DNA from: CAZKAP01 sp964552195
GTDB lineage: Bacteria; Bacteroidota; Bacteroidia; Flavobacteriales; Flavobacteriaceae
Length of the DNA: 36,857 nt
Direction: 5' to 3'
NCBI GenBank assembly: GCA_964552195.1
Contig: CAZKFM010000017.1
Coordinates: 1 to 36,857, forward strand
Each line of letters begins with the position of its first letter. Within the stretch, counting starts at the first letter, position 1. Shown here in pieces: positions 1 to 8,055 of the stretch. The position numbers and the translations under genes are program-made. A model generated the notes under the pieces. It did no database searches, had not been told where the DNA came from, and worked only from the letters and a program-made list of their open reading frames with translations.

Positions 1-50
1 TCAAAGTGGCACCATTTGACCGAAACAGGTGGCACCATCACTCCGAAATA
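1..50. mobile_element. Probable IS21-type insertion sequence end (terminal direct repeats)
   Basis: Two copies of GTGGCACCAT (6-15 and 29-38) are each followed, after four bases, by CCGAAA (20-25 and 43-48), giving a 23-bp tandem period. Short direct repeats of this kind, close to the element boundary, are typical of IS21-family termini. The rest of the element would lie left of the window, so no transposase is visible. The alternative is an unrelated short tandem repeat; the family assignment rests on pattern memory only. Confidence 0.42.
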
Positions 51-70
51 GCCAATAATTTTAAACATCT

Positions 71-97
71 TATAAGTTTTATACCCTAAAAGGTGTA
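71..97 (+). promoter_or_regulatory. Candidate HipB operator upstream of the hipBST operon
   Basis: Two inverted repeats sit just before the hipB start at 101: TATAA-gtt-TTATA (71-83) and the imperfect TATACC-ctaaaa-GGTGTA (80-85 / 92-97). The second resembles the general layout of HipB operators (TATCC-N8-GGATA in E. coli), where HipB dimers repress their own operon. The position directly upstream of the start fits autoregulation. Binding is inferred, not shown. Confidence 0.38.
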
Positions 98-100
98 GAG

Positions 101-343
101 ATGGAAACATGGAATAGATCTAATCCTATCGCTCAATTTACTCGGAAGCGAAGAAAGGAGCTTAACCTCACCCAAGTTGAACTCTCAGATACTACTGGAG
201 TTGGACTTAGGTTCGTGCGTGAATTGGAACAAGGAAAACCCAATTTGATGACCGACAAAGTCAATCAAGTACTGTTATTCTTTGGACATGAGCTAACACC
301 AACACCTATAAGTGATGCGACAAGGAGAGATTTGGGTAAATAA
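101..343 (+). CDS. hipB: HipB-like XRE-family helix-turn-helix antitoxin/repressor
   Basis: This 80-residue protein is a compact Cro/C1-type DNA-binding protein. Residues about 12-65 form the HTH: RKRRKELNLTQVELSDTTGV is helix 2 with the turn, followed by a recognition helix GLRFVRELEQGK that is characteristic of the y4mF/HipB subfamily. In HipBA and HipBST systems HipB binds operators upstream of the operon and, with its partners, restrains the toxin kinase. It is the first gene of a three-gene operon; its 3' end overlaps the next gene by 29 bp, so translation is probably coupled. Candidate operators lie at 71-97. The subfamily call is firm; specific target sites are inferred. Confidence 0.88.
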   Translation: METWNRSNPIAQFTRKRRKELNLTQVELSDTTGVGLRFVRELEQGKPNLMTDKVNQVLLFFGHELTPTPISDATRRDLGK

Positions 344-629
344 AGACTTAGCCGGCATATTGGTCGAGGACGAGGAAGGTTATCATTTTAGGTACTCCGC
401 TGCGTATTTGGAGCAGGAAAATGCAATTCCCGTTTCCCTAACACTGCCTTTGCAAAAGGAAGAATTTCATTCAGACTACCTGTTTCCATTTTTTGACGGA
501 TTGATACCGGAGGGATGGTTATTGAATATCGCCTACAAGACCTGGAAACTGAATCCGCGTGACCGTATGGGGCTTTTATTAGCCATCTGCAAAGATTGTA
601 TCGGCAACATAAGTGTATTGGAAAAATGA
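315..629 (+). CDS. hipS: HipS-like small protein (HipA N-terminal subdomain 1)
   Basis: This 104-residue protein corresponds to the N-terminal subdomain of HipA (Couple_hipA), encoded as a separate gene. Typical features are the strand-rich start GEIWVNKDLAGIL, the region VSLTLPLQ (residues about 41-48) and the conserved FFDGLIPEGWLL (about 60-71). The kinase body is in the next gene. This split is the hallmark of HipBST systems, where HipS rather than HipB is the main antitoxin of the HipT kinase (known from enteropathogenic E. coli). ATG at 315 is preferred over GTG at 312. The stop overlaps the hipT start (ATGA, 626-629), so the two are translationally coupled. Confidence 0.85.
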   Translation: MRQGEIWVNKDLAGILVEDEEGYHFRYSAAYLEQENAIPVSLTLPLQKEEFHSDYLFPFFDGLIPEGWLLNIAYKTWKLNPRDRMGLLLAICKDCIGNISVLEK

Positions 630-1591
630 GCAACTGTCTAGCCTGTCAAAAACCGCTTTCCACTGAAGAGCAACTGTATCATCATAATTGTCTGAAGGCT
701 TTTTGGCAAGAAGACACGCCAGTATTTGAATTGGAATATGAACTTTCGCAAATTGAAGAGCTGGCCAAAGAAAATGTGGCCCAACGCGTTATTGTAACGG
801 GAGTTCAGCCCAAACTTTCGTTGGGTTTCACCCAAGAAACCAATCCCATGTTAACCATAGTTGGTGCATTAAATGGCAGATATATCTTAAAACCGCCTTT
901 CTCCGAATACCCTCAAATGCCCGAAACAGAAGCATTGTCCATGCTAATGGCAAAAGCATGCGGCATTGATACGGTACCCTTTTTGTTAATTCCGCTTAAG
1001 GGTGGCCAGTTGGCTTATTTAACGCGCAGAATAGACCGAAAAGCAAATGGAGACAAGCTGGCAATGGAAGATGCATGTCAATTCACTGAACGTTTGACAG
1101 AGCATAAATACCGTGGTTCTCATGAGCAAATCGCAAAAGGTATCATCGCCTTTAGTAAAAATCCACTTTTTGATGTAGTCCGGTTTTATGAACAGGTTAT
1201 CGCATCCTTTTTGATAGGCAACAACGACATGCATTTAAAAAACTTCTCCCTGATCTCTGCAGATGGAAATTCGTACTCTCTAGCCCCAGCTTATGATATG
1301 ATATCTGCACAATTACTAATTCCTGATGATGCTGAGGAGTTGGCACTTACCCTGAATGGTAAAAAAAGAAAACTTACCAAAACCGACTTTGACACCGCTA
1401 TGGAAAGAGCCCGAATACCAAAAAAAGCTATTGAAAATCTCTGGAAAAGAATGATGAATGGGGCAAAAAAGTGGCCTGATCTTATTGACAATAGCTTTTT
1501 GAACAAAGATCAAAAAAGACTATTTAGAAAATTAATTGAAGGGAGAATCAACATTCTCATGTCTGATATGAAAAAAGAAAATTATGGATAA
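626..1591 (+). CDS. hipT: HipT-like serine/threonine toxin kinase
   Basis: This 321-residue kinase has the HipA C-terminal fold. Visible elements are a Gly-rich loop VTGVQPKLS (57-65), the ATP-site lysine in YILKP (about 89), the catalytic loop GNNDMHLKN (198-206, Asp201) and the metal-binding Asp of PAYDM (about 224). All key residues are present, so the enzyme looks active. The N-terminus carries CLAC...HHNC, a small Cys/His cluster (residues 4-22) common in Bacteroidota HipA-like kinases. Characterised HipT phosphorylates tryptophanyl-tRNA synthetase and stops growth; the target here is not known. ATG 626 is chosen over the upstream in-frame start at 596 because it overlaps the hipS stop. 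Confidence 0.87.
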   Translation: MSNCLACQKPLSTEEQLYHHNCLKAFWQEDTPVFELEYELSQIEELAKENVAQRVIVTGVQPKLSLGFTQETNPMLTIVGALNGRYILKPPFSEYPQMPETEALSMLMAKACGIDTVPFLLIPLKGGQLAYLTRRIDRKANGDKLAMEDACQFTERLTEHKYRGSHEQIAKGIIAFSKNPLFDVVRFYEQVIASFLIGNNDMHLKNFSLISADGNSYSLAPAYDMISAQLLIPDDAEELALTLNGKKRKLTKTDFDTAMERARIPKKAIENLWKRMMNGAKKWPDLIDNSFLNKDQKRLFRKLIEGRINILMSDMKKENYG

Positions 1592-1730
1592 CCTATGACC
1601 AGACCATGAAACATTAAAATTTTCCCAACAGACTGTTTTCCCGGAAGCGTGAAAATTGCTGAGATGAAAACTCCCCCCAACAACGGTAGTGTAGTTACCT
1701 AGATAATTTATACATTAAAGCAGTAAGGAA

Positions 1731-1750
1731 GATTTGAATCGATTCAAATC
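1731..1750. repeat. Perfect 20-bp palindrome between hipT and the next gene
   Basis: GATTTGAATCGATTCAAATC is its own reverse complement with no spacer. It lies 140 bp after hipT and 83 bp before the lipoprotein gene at 1833. No T-run follows, so it is not an intrinsic terminator. A dimeric regulator site for the downstream gene is the simplest reading. The rest of 1592-1832 shows nothing recognisable. Confidence 0.5.
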
Positions 1751-1832
1751 GACCGAACGTCAAATGTCCAATAGGAAGTACTATGCTACATACCGCACAA
1801 GGCAAATAACCCAATAACAGAAACACGTAAGG

Positions 1833-3146
1833 ATGAAGAGATTGCTTACCGCAGTGACTTTGGCAATTGCATTTTCAGGATGTAAAACTGAGGCGCCCTC
1901 AAGAAATATAGTAACGACCGATATTGTCAACTTTTGGGAAGTCTACGACCATATCGTGACGACCCAGGATTCTGTGTTGCAGCGGACATTTCTCGATAGC
2001 CTTTATTTTCAAAAGGGAACAGCGGGTCTGAATGCAATCAGACAAGCAAGAAACTATACTTCACAGGATTACTTAGACGCCATTAATAACTACCCCGAAT
2101 TTTGGAAAGCAATTAGAGAGAAAACACTGAAATCAGACCGGTTGAGCACCGATCTGGATGAGGCAGTTATCCATTTAAAAAAAATATACCCTGGCATTAA
2201 ACCAGCAAAAATCTACTTCACGATTGGTGCTCTGCGAACTAATGGAACGACCTTGGACAGTTTGGTCCTTATAGGCTCAGAACTCGCATTGGCGGATAGA
2301 AATACACCAACCCACGAGTTTCCAGATAATCTATCACATCTCAATAGTTATTTTAAATCCGATCCGGGCGATAACATAGTATTTCTTAATATTCACGAAT
2401 ACATTCATACTCAACAAGGGACGACTAGGGGCTATAACTTGCTGGCTCAGTCAGTTCTCGAGGGGGTTGCCGAATTTATAGCCGAAAAAGCGTTAAACGT
2501 TAAATCCCCGAATCCACAAATCGCATTTGGCAGAAAAAACGATGCTCGAATTAAAGAGAGTTTTGCGCTCGAAATGTTTTCCCCATTCTTCTACAACTGG
2601 ATTTGGAATAGTGACGATAATGAATTCGGGATGCGCGATTTGGCTTACTATGTAGGCTATAAGATTTGTGAGAACTATTATAACGCTGCCCCCGACAAAA
2701 AAAGAGCGATAAAAGAAATGATTGAGCTCAACTATAACCATGAAACTGAATTGATCAAGTTCGTCGAGAAGGCGGCTTATTTTGACGAGCCGTTACATAT
2801 TTATAGAGAATCTTTCGAGAGCAGCCGACCTAAAGTAGTCGGAATTCAGCCATTTGAGAACAACAATAAAAGGGTTGATCCTAAAACCAAGTTCATTACG
2901 ATCGAGTTTTCTGAACCTATGAATCAGAGATTCAGAAATTTTGACTACGGACCCCTAAGAGACGATGCGTTGCTGAGAATTACAAATGTAATTGGGTGGT
3001 CCGATGACGGAAAATCGCTGACCATTGAAATTGAAGATTTACAGCCGAACAGTCATTATCAGATCACTGTCGGGTCCGGATTCAGATCTCTAAGCGATAT
3101 ACCTCTTAAAGAATTCCTAATTGACTTTAAAACAAGACCGGAATAG
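1833..3146 (+). CDS. Lipoprotein, predicted gluzincin-type zinc peptidase with C-terminal Ig-like domain
   Basis: This 437-residue protein starts with a lipoprotein signal peptide (LAIAFSGC, Cys17). The centre carries HEYIH at residues 188-192 and, about 20 residues on, a helix LEGVAEFIAE (209-218) that can supply the third zinc ligand. This spacing is that of gluzincin metallopeptidases (DUF2268-like). The C-terminal 100 residues (from about SRPKVVGIQPFENN) resemble a bacterial Ig-like (SbsA/Big_5) domain, with the motif ITIEFSEPMNQ. It probably acts on the cell surface or in the periplasm. No substrate can be proposed. It stands alone, with a perfect palindrome upstream at 1731-1750. Confidence 0.72.
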   Translation: MKRLLTAVTLAIAFSGCKTEAPSRNIVTTDIVNFWEVYDHIVTTQDSVLQRTFLDSLYFQKGTAGLNAIRQARNYTSQDYLDAINNYPEFWKAIREKTLKSDRLSTDLDEAVIHLKKIYPGIKPAKIYFTIGALRTNGTTLDSLVLIGSELALADRNTPTHEFPDNLSHLNSYFKSDPGDNIVFLNIHEYIHTQQGTTRGYNLLAQSVLEGVAEFIAEKALNVKSPNPQIAFGRKNDARIKESFALEMFSPFFYNWIWNSDDNEFGMRDLAYYVGYKICENYYNAAPDKKRAIKEMIELNYNHETELIKFVEKAAYFDEPLHIYRESFESSRPKVVGIQPFENNNKRVDPKTKFITIEFSEPMNQRFRNFDYGPLRDDALLRITNVIGWSDDGKSLTIEIEDLQPNSHYQITVGSGFRSLSDIPLKEFLIDFKTRPE

Positions 3147-3225
3147 CATCTGCGTCCCGCACACCCTGAATTCCGAGTTCTGAAAAGGACATAGCAATGT
3201 AGGAACCCCATATTTAACACCTCAA

Positions 3226-3816
3226 ATGACATCCACCCAACACCTTCTCCAAGCCGCCTTTCACGATTTTTCGGGCATGTCTGAAGAAGCCTTCAGCTTA
3301 TCCTCCAGCTACTGGCACGAAAAGCCCTTTAAAAAAGGAGAACTCTTTAACGACTACAAAAACGTCTGTAAAGAGCTTGGGTTCGTAGTGCAAGGTACAT
3401 TTCGATCGTACATCATAGACCACAAATCCGGTGATGAAAAAAATTTGTTCTTCTTTTCTCAAAATGGCTTTGTAACGGCATACAAGAGTTTCGTGAGGCA
3501 AATTCCCTGTGAATACTATACCGAAGCCTTAACCGATGCTCATATAATATGCATCAACATTTTCGACCTCCAGGACCTCTACAAACAATCCCACGAATGG
3601 GAATGCTTCGGACGACTCATGGCGGAGATGGCCGCTAATGTCGTCATTGAGCGGATGGAAAGCTTCTTGCTGAAATCTCCGGAAGAGAGATATGTAGAAC
3701 TTATTAAGAACCACCCTGAACTTCACCATCAGATTCCGCTGTACCATATCTCATCCTATTTGGGCATACAGGGGCCATCGCTAAGCAGGATAAGGAAAAG
3801 AATCGCAAGCCGATAG
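3226..3816 (+). CDS. Crp/Fnr-family transcriptional regulator
   Basis: This 196-residue protein has a cyclic-nucleotide-binding-like beta-roll (about 20-125; FKKGELFNDYKNVCKELGFV and QGTFRSYIID are typical strands) followed by a long helix and a short C-terminal HTH (HISSYLGIQGPSLSRIRKRI, about 174-193). This short form is common in Bacteroidota. It lacks the usual cAMP-contacting Arg/Ser signature in an obvious form, so the ligand is unknown. The secreted hydrolase gene follows 75 bp downstream on the same strand; in many Bacteroidota such regulators control the adjacent gene, so it may regulate that hydrolase. Family call firm, role inferred. Confidence 0.85.
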   Translation: MTSTQHLLQAAFHDFSGMSEEAFSLSSSYWHEKPFKKGELFNDYKNVCKELGFVVQGTFRSYIIDHKSGDEKNLFFFSQNGFVTAYKSFVRQIPCEYYTEALTDAHIICINIFDLQDLYKQSHEWECFGRLMAEMAANVVIERMESFLLKSPEERYVELIKNHPELHHQIPLYHISSYLGIQGPSLSRIRKRIASR

Positions 3817-3891
3817 CGATTTTAACCTGGGTTAAGGAAATCGTCTACCTCGTTTCTGAGCTTTGTCTTGTAATTAAAAAACACAAGCACT

Positions 3892-4752
3892 ATGAAAACA
3901 TTAGTCATTTTTTTAACCATGGGTCTGGCGACCACTTTACAAACATTTTCACAAACAAAAACAGGTAGTACTATGGAAAAACCAATTTCATCAAAAACAG
4001 TCGTTTTCATACACGGACTATTCCTAAACGATCAGAGCTGGTCCGATTGGGAATCTTTCTTTAAGGAAAAAGGGTATACCACTTATGCGCCGACTTTTCC
4101 CGGTCATGATGGGGCCCCTTCAGCACTCAGGAATAATGCACCTGATGGTTTAGGGGAGGTCACTTTTACAGATGTAGTCAACAAAATGGAAGCCTTTATA
4201 GCCACATTACCCGAGAAACCAATACTCGTGGGACACTCGATGGGAGGTTTAGTAGCTCAGAAACTCATTGAAAAGGATTTGGCAGAAGCGGCTGTAATCA
4301 TCAGCAGTGCACCTCCGAAAGGAGTAATTACTTTAAAATTCAGCTTTGCCAAGTCCAATCTGGGATTACTGAATCCGCTCAAAGGCAACTCCGTACACCA
4401 CCCTACAAAAAAGTGGTTTCACTTCGCATTTGCCAACACCTTATCCAGGGAAGAATCGGATAACTTTTTTGATCAGTACGCAGTGCCAGAGAGCAGAAAC
4501 ATTCCCAGGGAGACTTTAGGAAAAGCAGGGAAAATTGACTTTAAAAAGCCTCATGCCCCCATGCTTTTCATCTCCGGAGGAGAAGATCACATCATTCCGG
4601 CTTCGTTGAACACCTCAAACTTCAAGCGATACAAGGACGACGGAAGCATCAGGGAGCACAAAATCTACCAGGATCGCGATCACCTGATTGCGCTCGGGGA
4701 AGGTTGGGAAGAAGTTGCTTCTTACGCATATGACTGGTTAAAGAAGCATTAG
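3892..4752 (+). CDS. Secreted alpha/beta-fold hydrolase
   Basis: This 286-residue protein has an N-terminal signal peptide (MKTLVIFLTMGLATTLQTFS). The oxyanion-hole motif FIHGLF, the nucleophile elbow GHSMGG (Ser116), the acidic residue in GGEDHIIP and the C-terminal His in DRDHLIAL make a complete Ser-Asp-His triad. It belongs to the broad alpha/beta hydrolase superfamily (lysophospholipase/esterase side); substrate cannot be read from sequence. It follows a Crp/Fnr regulator and ends before a strong hairpin terminator at 4800-4831. An internal ATG at residue 28 would give a cytoplasmic form, but the signal peptide supports the first start. Confidence 0.86.
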   Translation: MKTLVIFLTMGLATTLQTFSQTKTGSTMEKPISSKTVVFIHGLFLNDQSWSDWESFFKEKGYTTYAPTFPGHDGAPSALRNNAPDGLGEVTFTDVVNKMEAFIATLPEKPILVGHSMGGLVAQKLIEKDLAEAAVIISSAPPKGVITLKFSFAKSNLGLLNPLKGNSVHHPTKKWFHFAFANTLSREESDNFFDQYAVPESRNIPRETLGKAGKIDFKKPHAPMLFISGGEDHIIPASLNTSNFKRYKDDGSIREHKIYQDRDHLIALGEGWEEVASYAYDWLKKH

Positions 4753-4799
4753 AGCTAAACCTGCAGGCCGAATAACTGTTTGAATATGGCCACTAAGTG

Positions 4800-4831
4800 A
4801 ATTGAGCCTCTTGACCCCGGGAGGCTCAATT
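4800..4831. terminator. Bidirectional hairpin terminator
   Basis: A perfect 11-bp stem AATTGAGCCTC / GAGGCTCAATT encloses a 10-base loop. It lies between the convergent hydrolase (ends 4752) and the minus-strand membrane protein (ends 4843). The T-rich tail is weak (CCTGTTT), so termination is likely but the mechanism is less than classical. Confidence 0.7.
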
Positions 4832-4842
4832 CCTGTTTAACC

Positions 4843-5256
4843 CTATCTCAAAGCCCAACCACTAGTTGTGTGTACCTTTTTGAGAATTAGAAAAAAAGGA
4901 ATCCACCAAACAAAATCATTGGTAATCAGGGTATACGCAAATTCGGCAGGCACAGTCCCGTTGAGGTAGTTGAAGATAAAACCCAGTGGGCCAAAAATCT
5001 TTCCCAGGAAACCCACGGCTACTATAGGCCAATGCCGGATGGGATCGGAACTGGCCCACCAATACCCTAAACCGTATACTCCAATCACCATCCCCATCCC
5101 CTGCCAAATCATGGGATGATTCAGCGGTTCCATGCCCGTTAAATGGAAGAAGTGTCCTGGGAACAGAACCACCCAGGCTCCCCAGAGGATATTGTAGACC
5201 GCGGCTATCTTTAATGTGGTATTCATCCACTTTGGAAATGACTCTCTATTTACCAT
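4843..5256 (-). CDS. Small integral membrane protein of unknown function
   Basis: This 137-residue protein has about four hydrophobic segments, including NILWGAWVVLFPGHFF, MVIGVYGLGYWWA, IVAVGFLGKIFGPLGFIF and DFVWWIPFFLIL. Aromatic-rich helices and short loops fit a compact inner-membrane protein. Similar proteins are sometimes annotated as alkyl hydroperoxide reductase-like, without any AhpC/D signature; none is visible here. ATG at 5256 is preferred over the GTG at 5265. It is convergent with the hydrolase and monocistronic. Function unknown. Confidence 0.72.
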   Translation of the reverse strand: MVNRESFPKWMNTTLKIAAVYNILWGAWVVLFPGHFFHLTGMEPLNHPMIWQGMGMVIGVYGLGYWWASSDPIRHWPIVAVGFLGKIFGPLGFIFNYLNGTVPAEFAYTLITNDFVWWIPFFLILKKVHTTSGWALR

Positions 5257-5278
5257 ATCAATCACACTCTAATTCATC

Positions 5279-5470
5279 TTAATAGTAAGAAATCCGAATC
5301 ATATTATGGGGCAGGGCCACCAGTTTGTCAACCCTAATAATCGCATGGCTTCCCACCAACCCATTAATCGAATCCTTATAGTACTCGATCCACTGTAAAA
5401 CCCTTATCGGGCGAACCGAAAAGGCAGGGCCGTGCTGTACTTCACCCTCTTTATTTGTGTAAGAAAATCA
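5279..5470 (-). pseudogene. Possible degraded gene remnant (C-terminal fragment)
   Basis: On the minus strand a frame of about 62 codons without a usable start ends at TAA 5279-5281. Its translation (for example VLQWIEYYKDSINGLVGSHA, then IIRVDKLVALPHNMIRISYY) has a protein-like, balanced composition, but I do not recognise it. The 5' end overlaps the start of the broken kinase at 5455. It may be the tail of a gene removed by deletion, or chance. No function is proposed. Confidence 0.22.
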
Positions 5471-6702
5471 ACTCAAATCACATAAGCATTTACGGAAAAA
5501 TACGTTATCCGATCACCGTTATTCCATTCCTTCTCAGCCTGTTTAAAGTCATTATTATAAGCAGCTTTAGTGAAACACCTCTGGAGTTCGCCAACATTCA
5601 GAACACCGTATTCGAGAATGCCGCCGTAGTCCTGGCTTTGGTCAGCAAGGATGTAGAAGTGATCCATATCAACCGTACTGCCCTGAAAACCCTGGGTAAG
5701 GAAAAGGAAGACGTGCTGAATCGCCTGGGGGGAGAAGTATTCAATTGTGTAAACGCCTGGTCAGAAGGACGAGTAGTCTGTGGACAAACAGAAAAATGCA
5801 AAAGCTGCGTGCTGCGTAACAGCGTCATGAGCACATTTAACAAGGGAAAAGTTCATTACAAAAGGGAAGGATTCCTCGACCTCGATGTGAATGGAGAAAC
5901 CAAACGGCTAAAGTTCCTGCTTACCACAGCCAAAGTACATATGGGTGTCAAGGAGCACGTGCTGATTACCCTGGAGGATATCACCGAGCTCAAGGATAAA
6001 GAAATGGAATTAGAGGAGACCATCGCCACCAGGGACAAATTCTTTTCCATAGTCTCCCACGATATGAGGGGACCCATGGGTTCCATGCTCGCCCTGTCTG
6101 AGATCATCCAAAACGACGATGGCCAGCACCAGCAGGAATACTTGCAAATGATGCACAGGGAAATCGAACACACCTAAAAGTTATTGGAGAACCTGCTCAC
6201 CTGGTCAAGAGCCCAGAAGGGGCAGATCACCATGAATCCCAAACATCTGAATGTCAGGACCATAGCGGCCGGTACCACCGCCCTGCTTACGGGTACGGAG
6301 GCCAAAAAGTCCATACGGATCATCAACGAGATTTCAGAAAACCTCGCTATTAACGCAGACAAGAACATGTTTACTACAGTGGTTCGCAACACGGTTTCCA
6401 ATGCCATAAAATTTACCCCGCAGCGGGGACAAATTATACTTCGTGCCGAACCCGCCGGAGACTTTGTACTGGTATCAGTAACCGATACGGGCGTGGGTAT
6501 ACCCGACACTATGAAGGATAAACTGTTCGACATCAAGATCAATACTGCGGCTTCGGGTACCCATGGGGAGAAAGGAACCGGTTTCGGACTCGTCCTCTGC
6601 AAGGACTTCGTTGAAAAGCACGGCGGTAGCATCTGGGTCGAGAGCAAGGAACACCAGGGGACCACGGTTTACTTTACCCTGCCTGTTTCGGGTCTTCCTT
6701 AG
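5455..6702 (+). pseudogene. PAS-domain sensor histidine kinase interrupted by an in-frame TAA
   Basis: One reading frame encodes a full kinase except for a single stop at 6175-6177. Before it come a PAS domain with a cysteine cluster (FNCVNAW...VVCGQTEKCKSC), a short coiled coil and the H-box FFSIVSHDMRGPMGSM. After it the frame continues with LLENLLTWSRAQKG, the N-box (VSNAIKF), the G1 box DTGVGIP and the G2 box GTGFGLVL. The stop falls just after the phosphoacceptor helix, at a position where related kinases usually have an aromatic residue. No ATG opens the frame; TTG 5455 is the only candidate, so the 5' end may also be damaged. Two separate polypeptides, read-through or a sequencing error are alternatives. 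Confidence 0.8.
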
Positions 6703-6795
6703 GTCGAAATATGAGGGCTCCCTAGTGCATGAATCGGGAACCCATTCCATCTTCTATCAAATGCCTTTGAATACACTATCGACTCGAGGTATAAT

Positions 6796-7329
6796 CTATT
6801 CCACAACCAACTCGAACTCCACCAGGAATTCGTCTTTGATCGCGTTGGAACCCAGGTTCTGAAAGAATTTATCCGAATTGTAGTTGACCCCGAACTCGGT
6901 GCAGTCGATACGCACTTCGCCGCCGAGCCGCGTTCCATATTGGGTGCGTACTATCCGGCAGGGTACTTCCACCTTTCTGGTTACACCTTTCATGGTTAGC
7001 GCCCCTATTAGAAGCGTATCCCTAATCTCCCGGATTTGAAACGTTGCCGTGGGGAATTTGCGAACATAGAAAAAGTCTTCACTCTTGAGGTGCCTCAACA
7101 GACTTTCATTTTCATGAGCCATGCCCTTCATATTGAAAACCACCCTGCCAGTCTCGAGATCTCCCAGGGTGTCCCTCTCGAAGGTAGCCTGCTGAACCGG
7201 AAGGCTGCCACTCAGGGAATATCCTCCGACTGCCCCATAACCCGTCCAGCGCACATCGGAACTTTTAATTTTAGATTCCTGTGCCATAAGGCTGCCTGCG
7301 CATAGAAGTATGATGATGAATTTTTTCAT
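6796..7329 (-). CDS. YceI-family periplasmic protein
   Basis: This 177-residue protein has a signal peptide (MKKFIIILLCAGSLMAQ) and the YceI-type lipocalin-like beta barrel: a start like SSDVRWTGYGAVGGY, a central HLKSEDFFYVRKFPTATF (the typical 'L.s.dff....yP..tF' motif) and LTMKGVTRKVEVPC. YceI proteins bind polyisoprenoid or other amphiphilic molecules in the periplasm. Its start codon overlaps the stop of the upstream minus-strand gene (shared T at 7329), so the two form an operon and are probably coupled. Confidence 0.86.
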   Translation of the reverse strand: MKKFIIILLCAGSLMAQESKIKSSDVRWTGYGAVGGYSLSGSLPVQQATFERDTLGDLETGRVVFNMKGMAHENESLLRHLKSEDFFYVRKFPTATFQIREIRDTLLIGALTMKGVTRKVEVPCRIVRTQYGTRLGGEVRIDCTEFGVNYNSDKFFQNLGSNAIKDEFLVEFELVVE

Positions 7330-7832
7330 TAGTCCTCTGTTTTTTGAATTTCTGATTCTGTCTCGATGATACCTACTCCTTTATACAAGTTCCCTGACGA
7401 GTCCCGGGCCAGCACATACCACAGTGCATCGCCTCCAAAAAGCTGATTGCTGTACCGTGTATTTCCATCAAAGCAATAGGTAGTTTCTTTCTGCAATACT
7501 TCTTCGGAGTTACCGAATCGACGGGCAACTTCCCCAGGCCCGAACTTCATATTGGGAATCCAGCCCGATTGCTGGGTCCATATGAAACTCCCGGCTTCCA
7601 CCACTTGCAAATCGTCTATTTGAGCGATTACGCACGTACTGTGTACCCATTTGTAGGCGGCGCCTTCCTTTTCAGTATTAACTTCAGGGTAGTTAGGGTT
7701 CGGACTGTGATACAGGAGCAGTCCCGTAGGGATATTCCTGAGGCGATCGGGATAGATACGAGACCTGTCTGTCCAGGTTTCCTGGGCGGCGACCATCTGC
7801 ATGGCGATTAAGGCTAAAAAAATGTATTTCAT
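7329..7832 (-). CDS. Secreted protein of unknown function, operon partner of the YceI gene
   Basis: This 167-residue protein has a clear signal peptide (MKYIFLALIAMQMVAAQE). The mature part is rich in Trp, Tyr and Gly, with two cysteines (in HSTCVIAQ and TTYCFDGN) that could pair. I recognise no family. It is the first gene of a two-gene operon: its TAA overlaps the ATG of the YceI-like gene at 7329. Coupling suggests the two periplasmic proteins act together, perhaps on the same ligand. Upstream, 7833-8055 is a divergent promoter region shared with the lipoprotein at 8056. Confidence 0.74.
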   Translation of the reverse strand: MKYIFLALIAMQMVAAQETWTDRSRIYPDRLRNIPTGLLLYHSPNPNYPEVNTEKEGAAYKWVHSTCVIAQIDDLQVVEAGSFIWTQQSGWIPNMKFGPGEVARRFGNSEEVLQKETTYCFDGNTRYSNQLFGGDALWYVLARDSSGNLYKGVGIIETESEIQKTED

Positions 7833-8055
7833 GACTGTAATTTTGAGGCAAGAATAGTGGGAACATCCGTTCCAATCGACCCAAAACAGGTTTTGAGACC
7901 TGTTTAAACCCGGGTCGCAACCCGAATCGAGAACACCCCGGTTTTGGTCCGCTTGTAATGATTATATTCGGTTTAGGACTATGCTTGTATGCGTTTCTTT
8001 CACGTTATTGCAATCTTTACATATCGTCAACCTCTGAAGAAGAGGAAAAACCTCA

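Noticed and set aside
1731..1750. Intrinsic terminator of hipT
   Set aside because: The palindrome has no loop and no following T-run, and lies 140 bp from the stop.
6563..6862. 99-codon plus-strand frame after the kinase
   Set aside because: It overlaps the kinase 3' end in another frame and the YceI gene; no protein signature.
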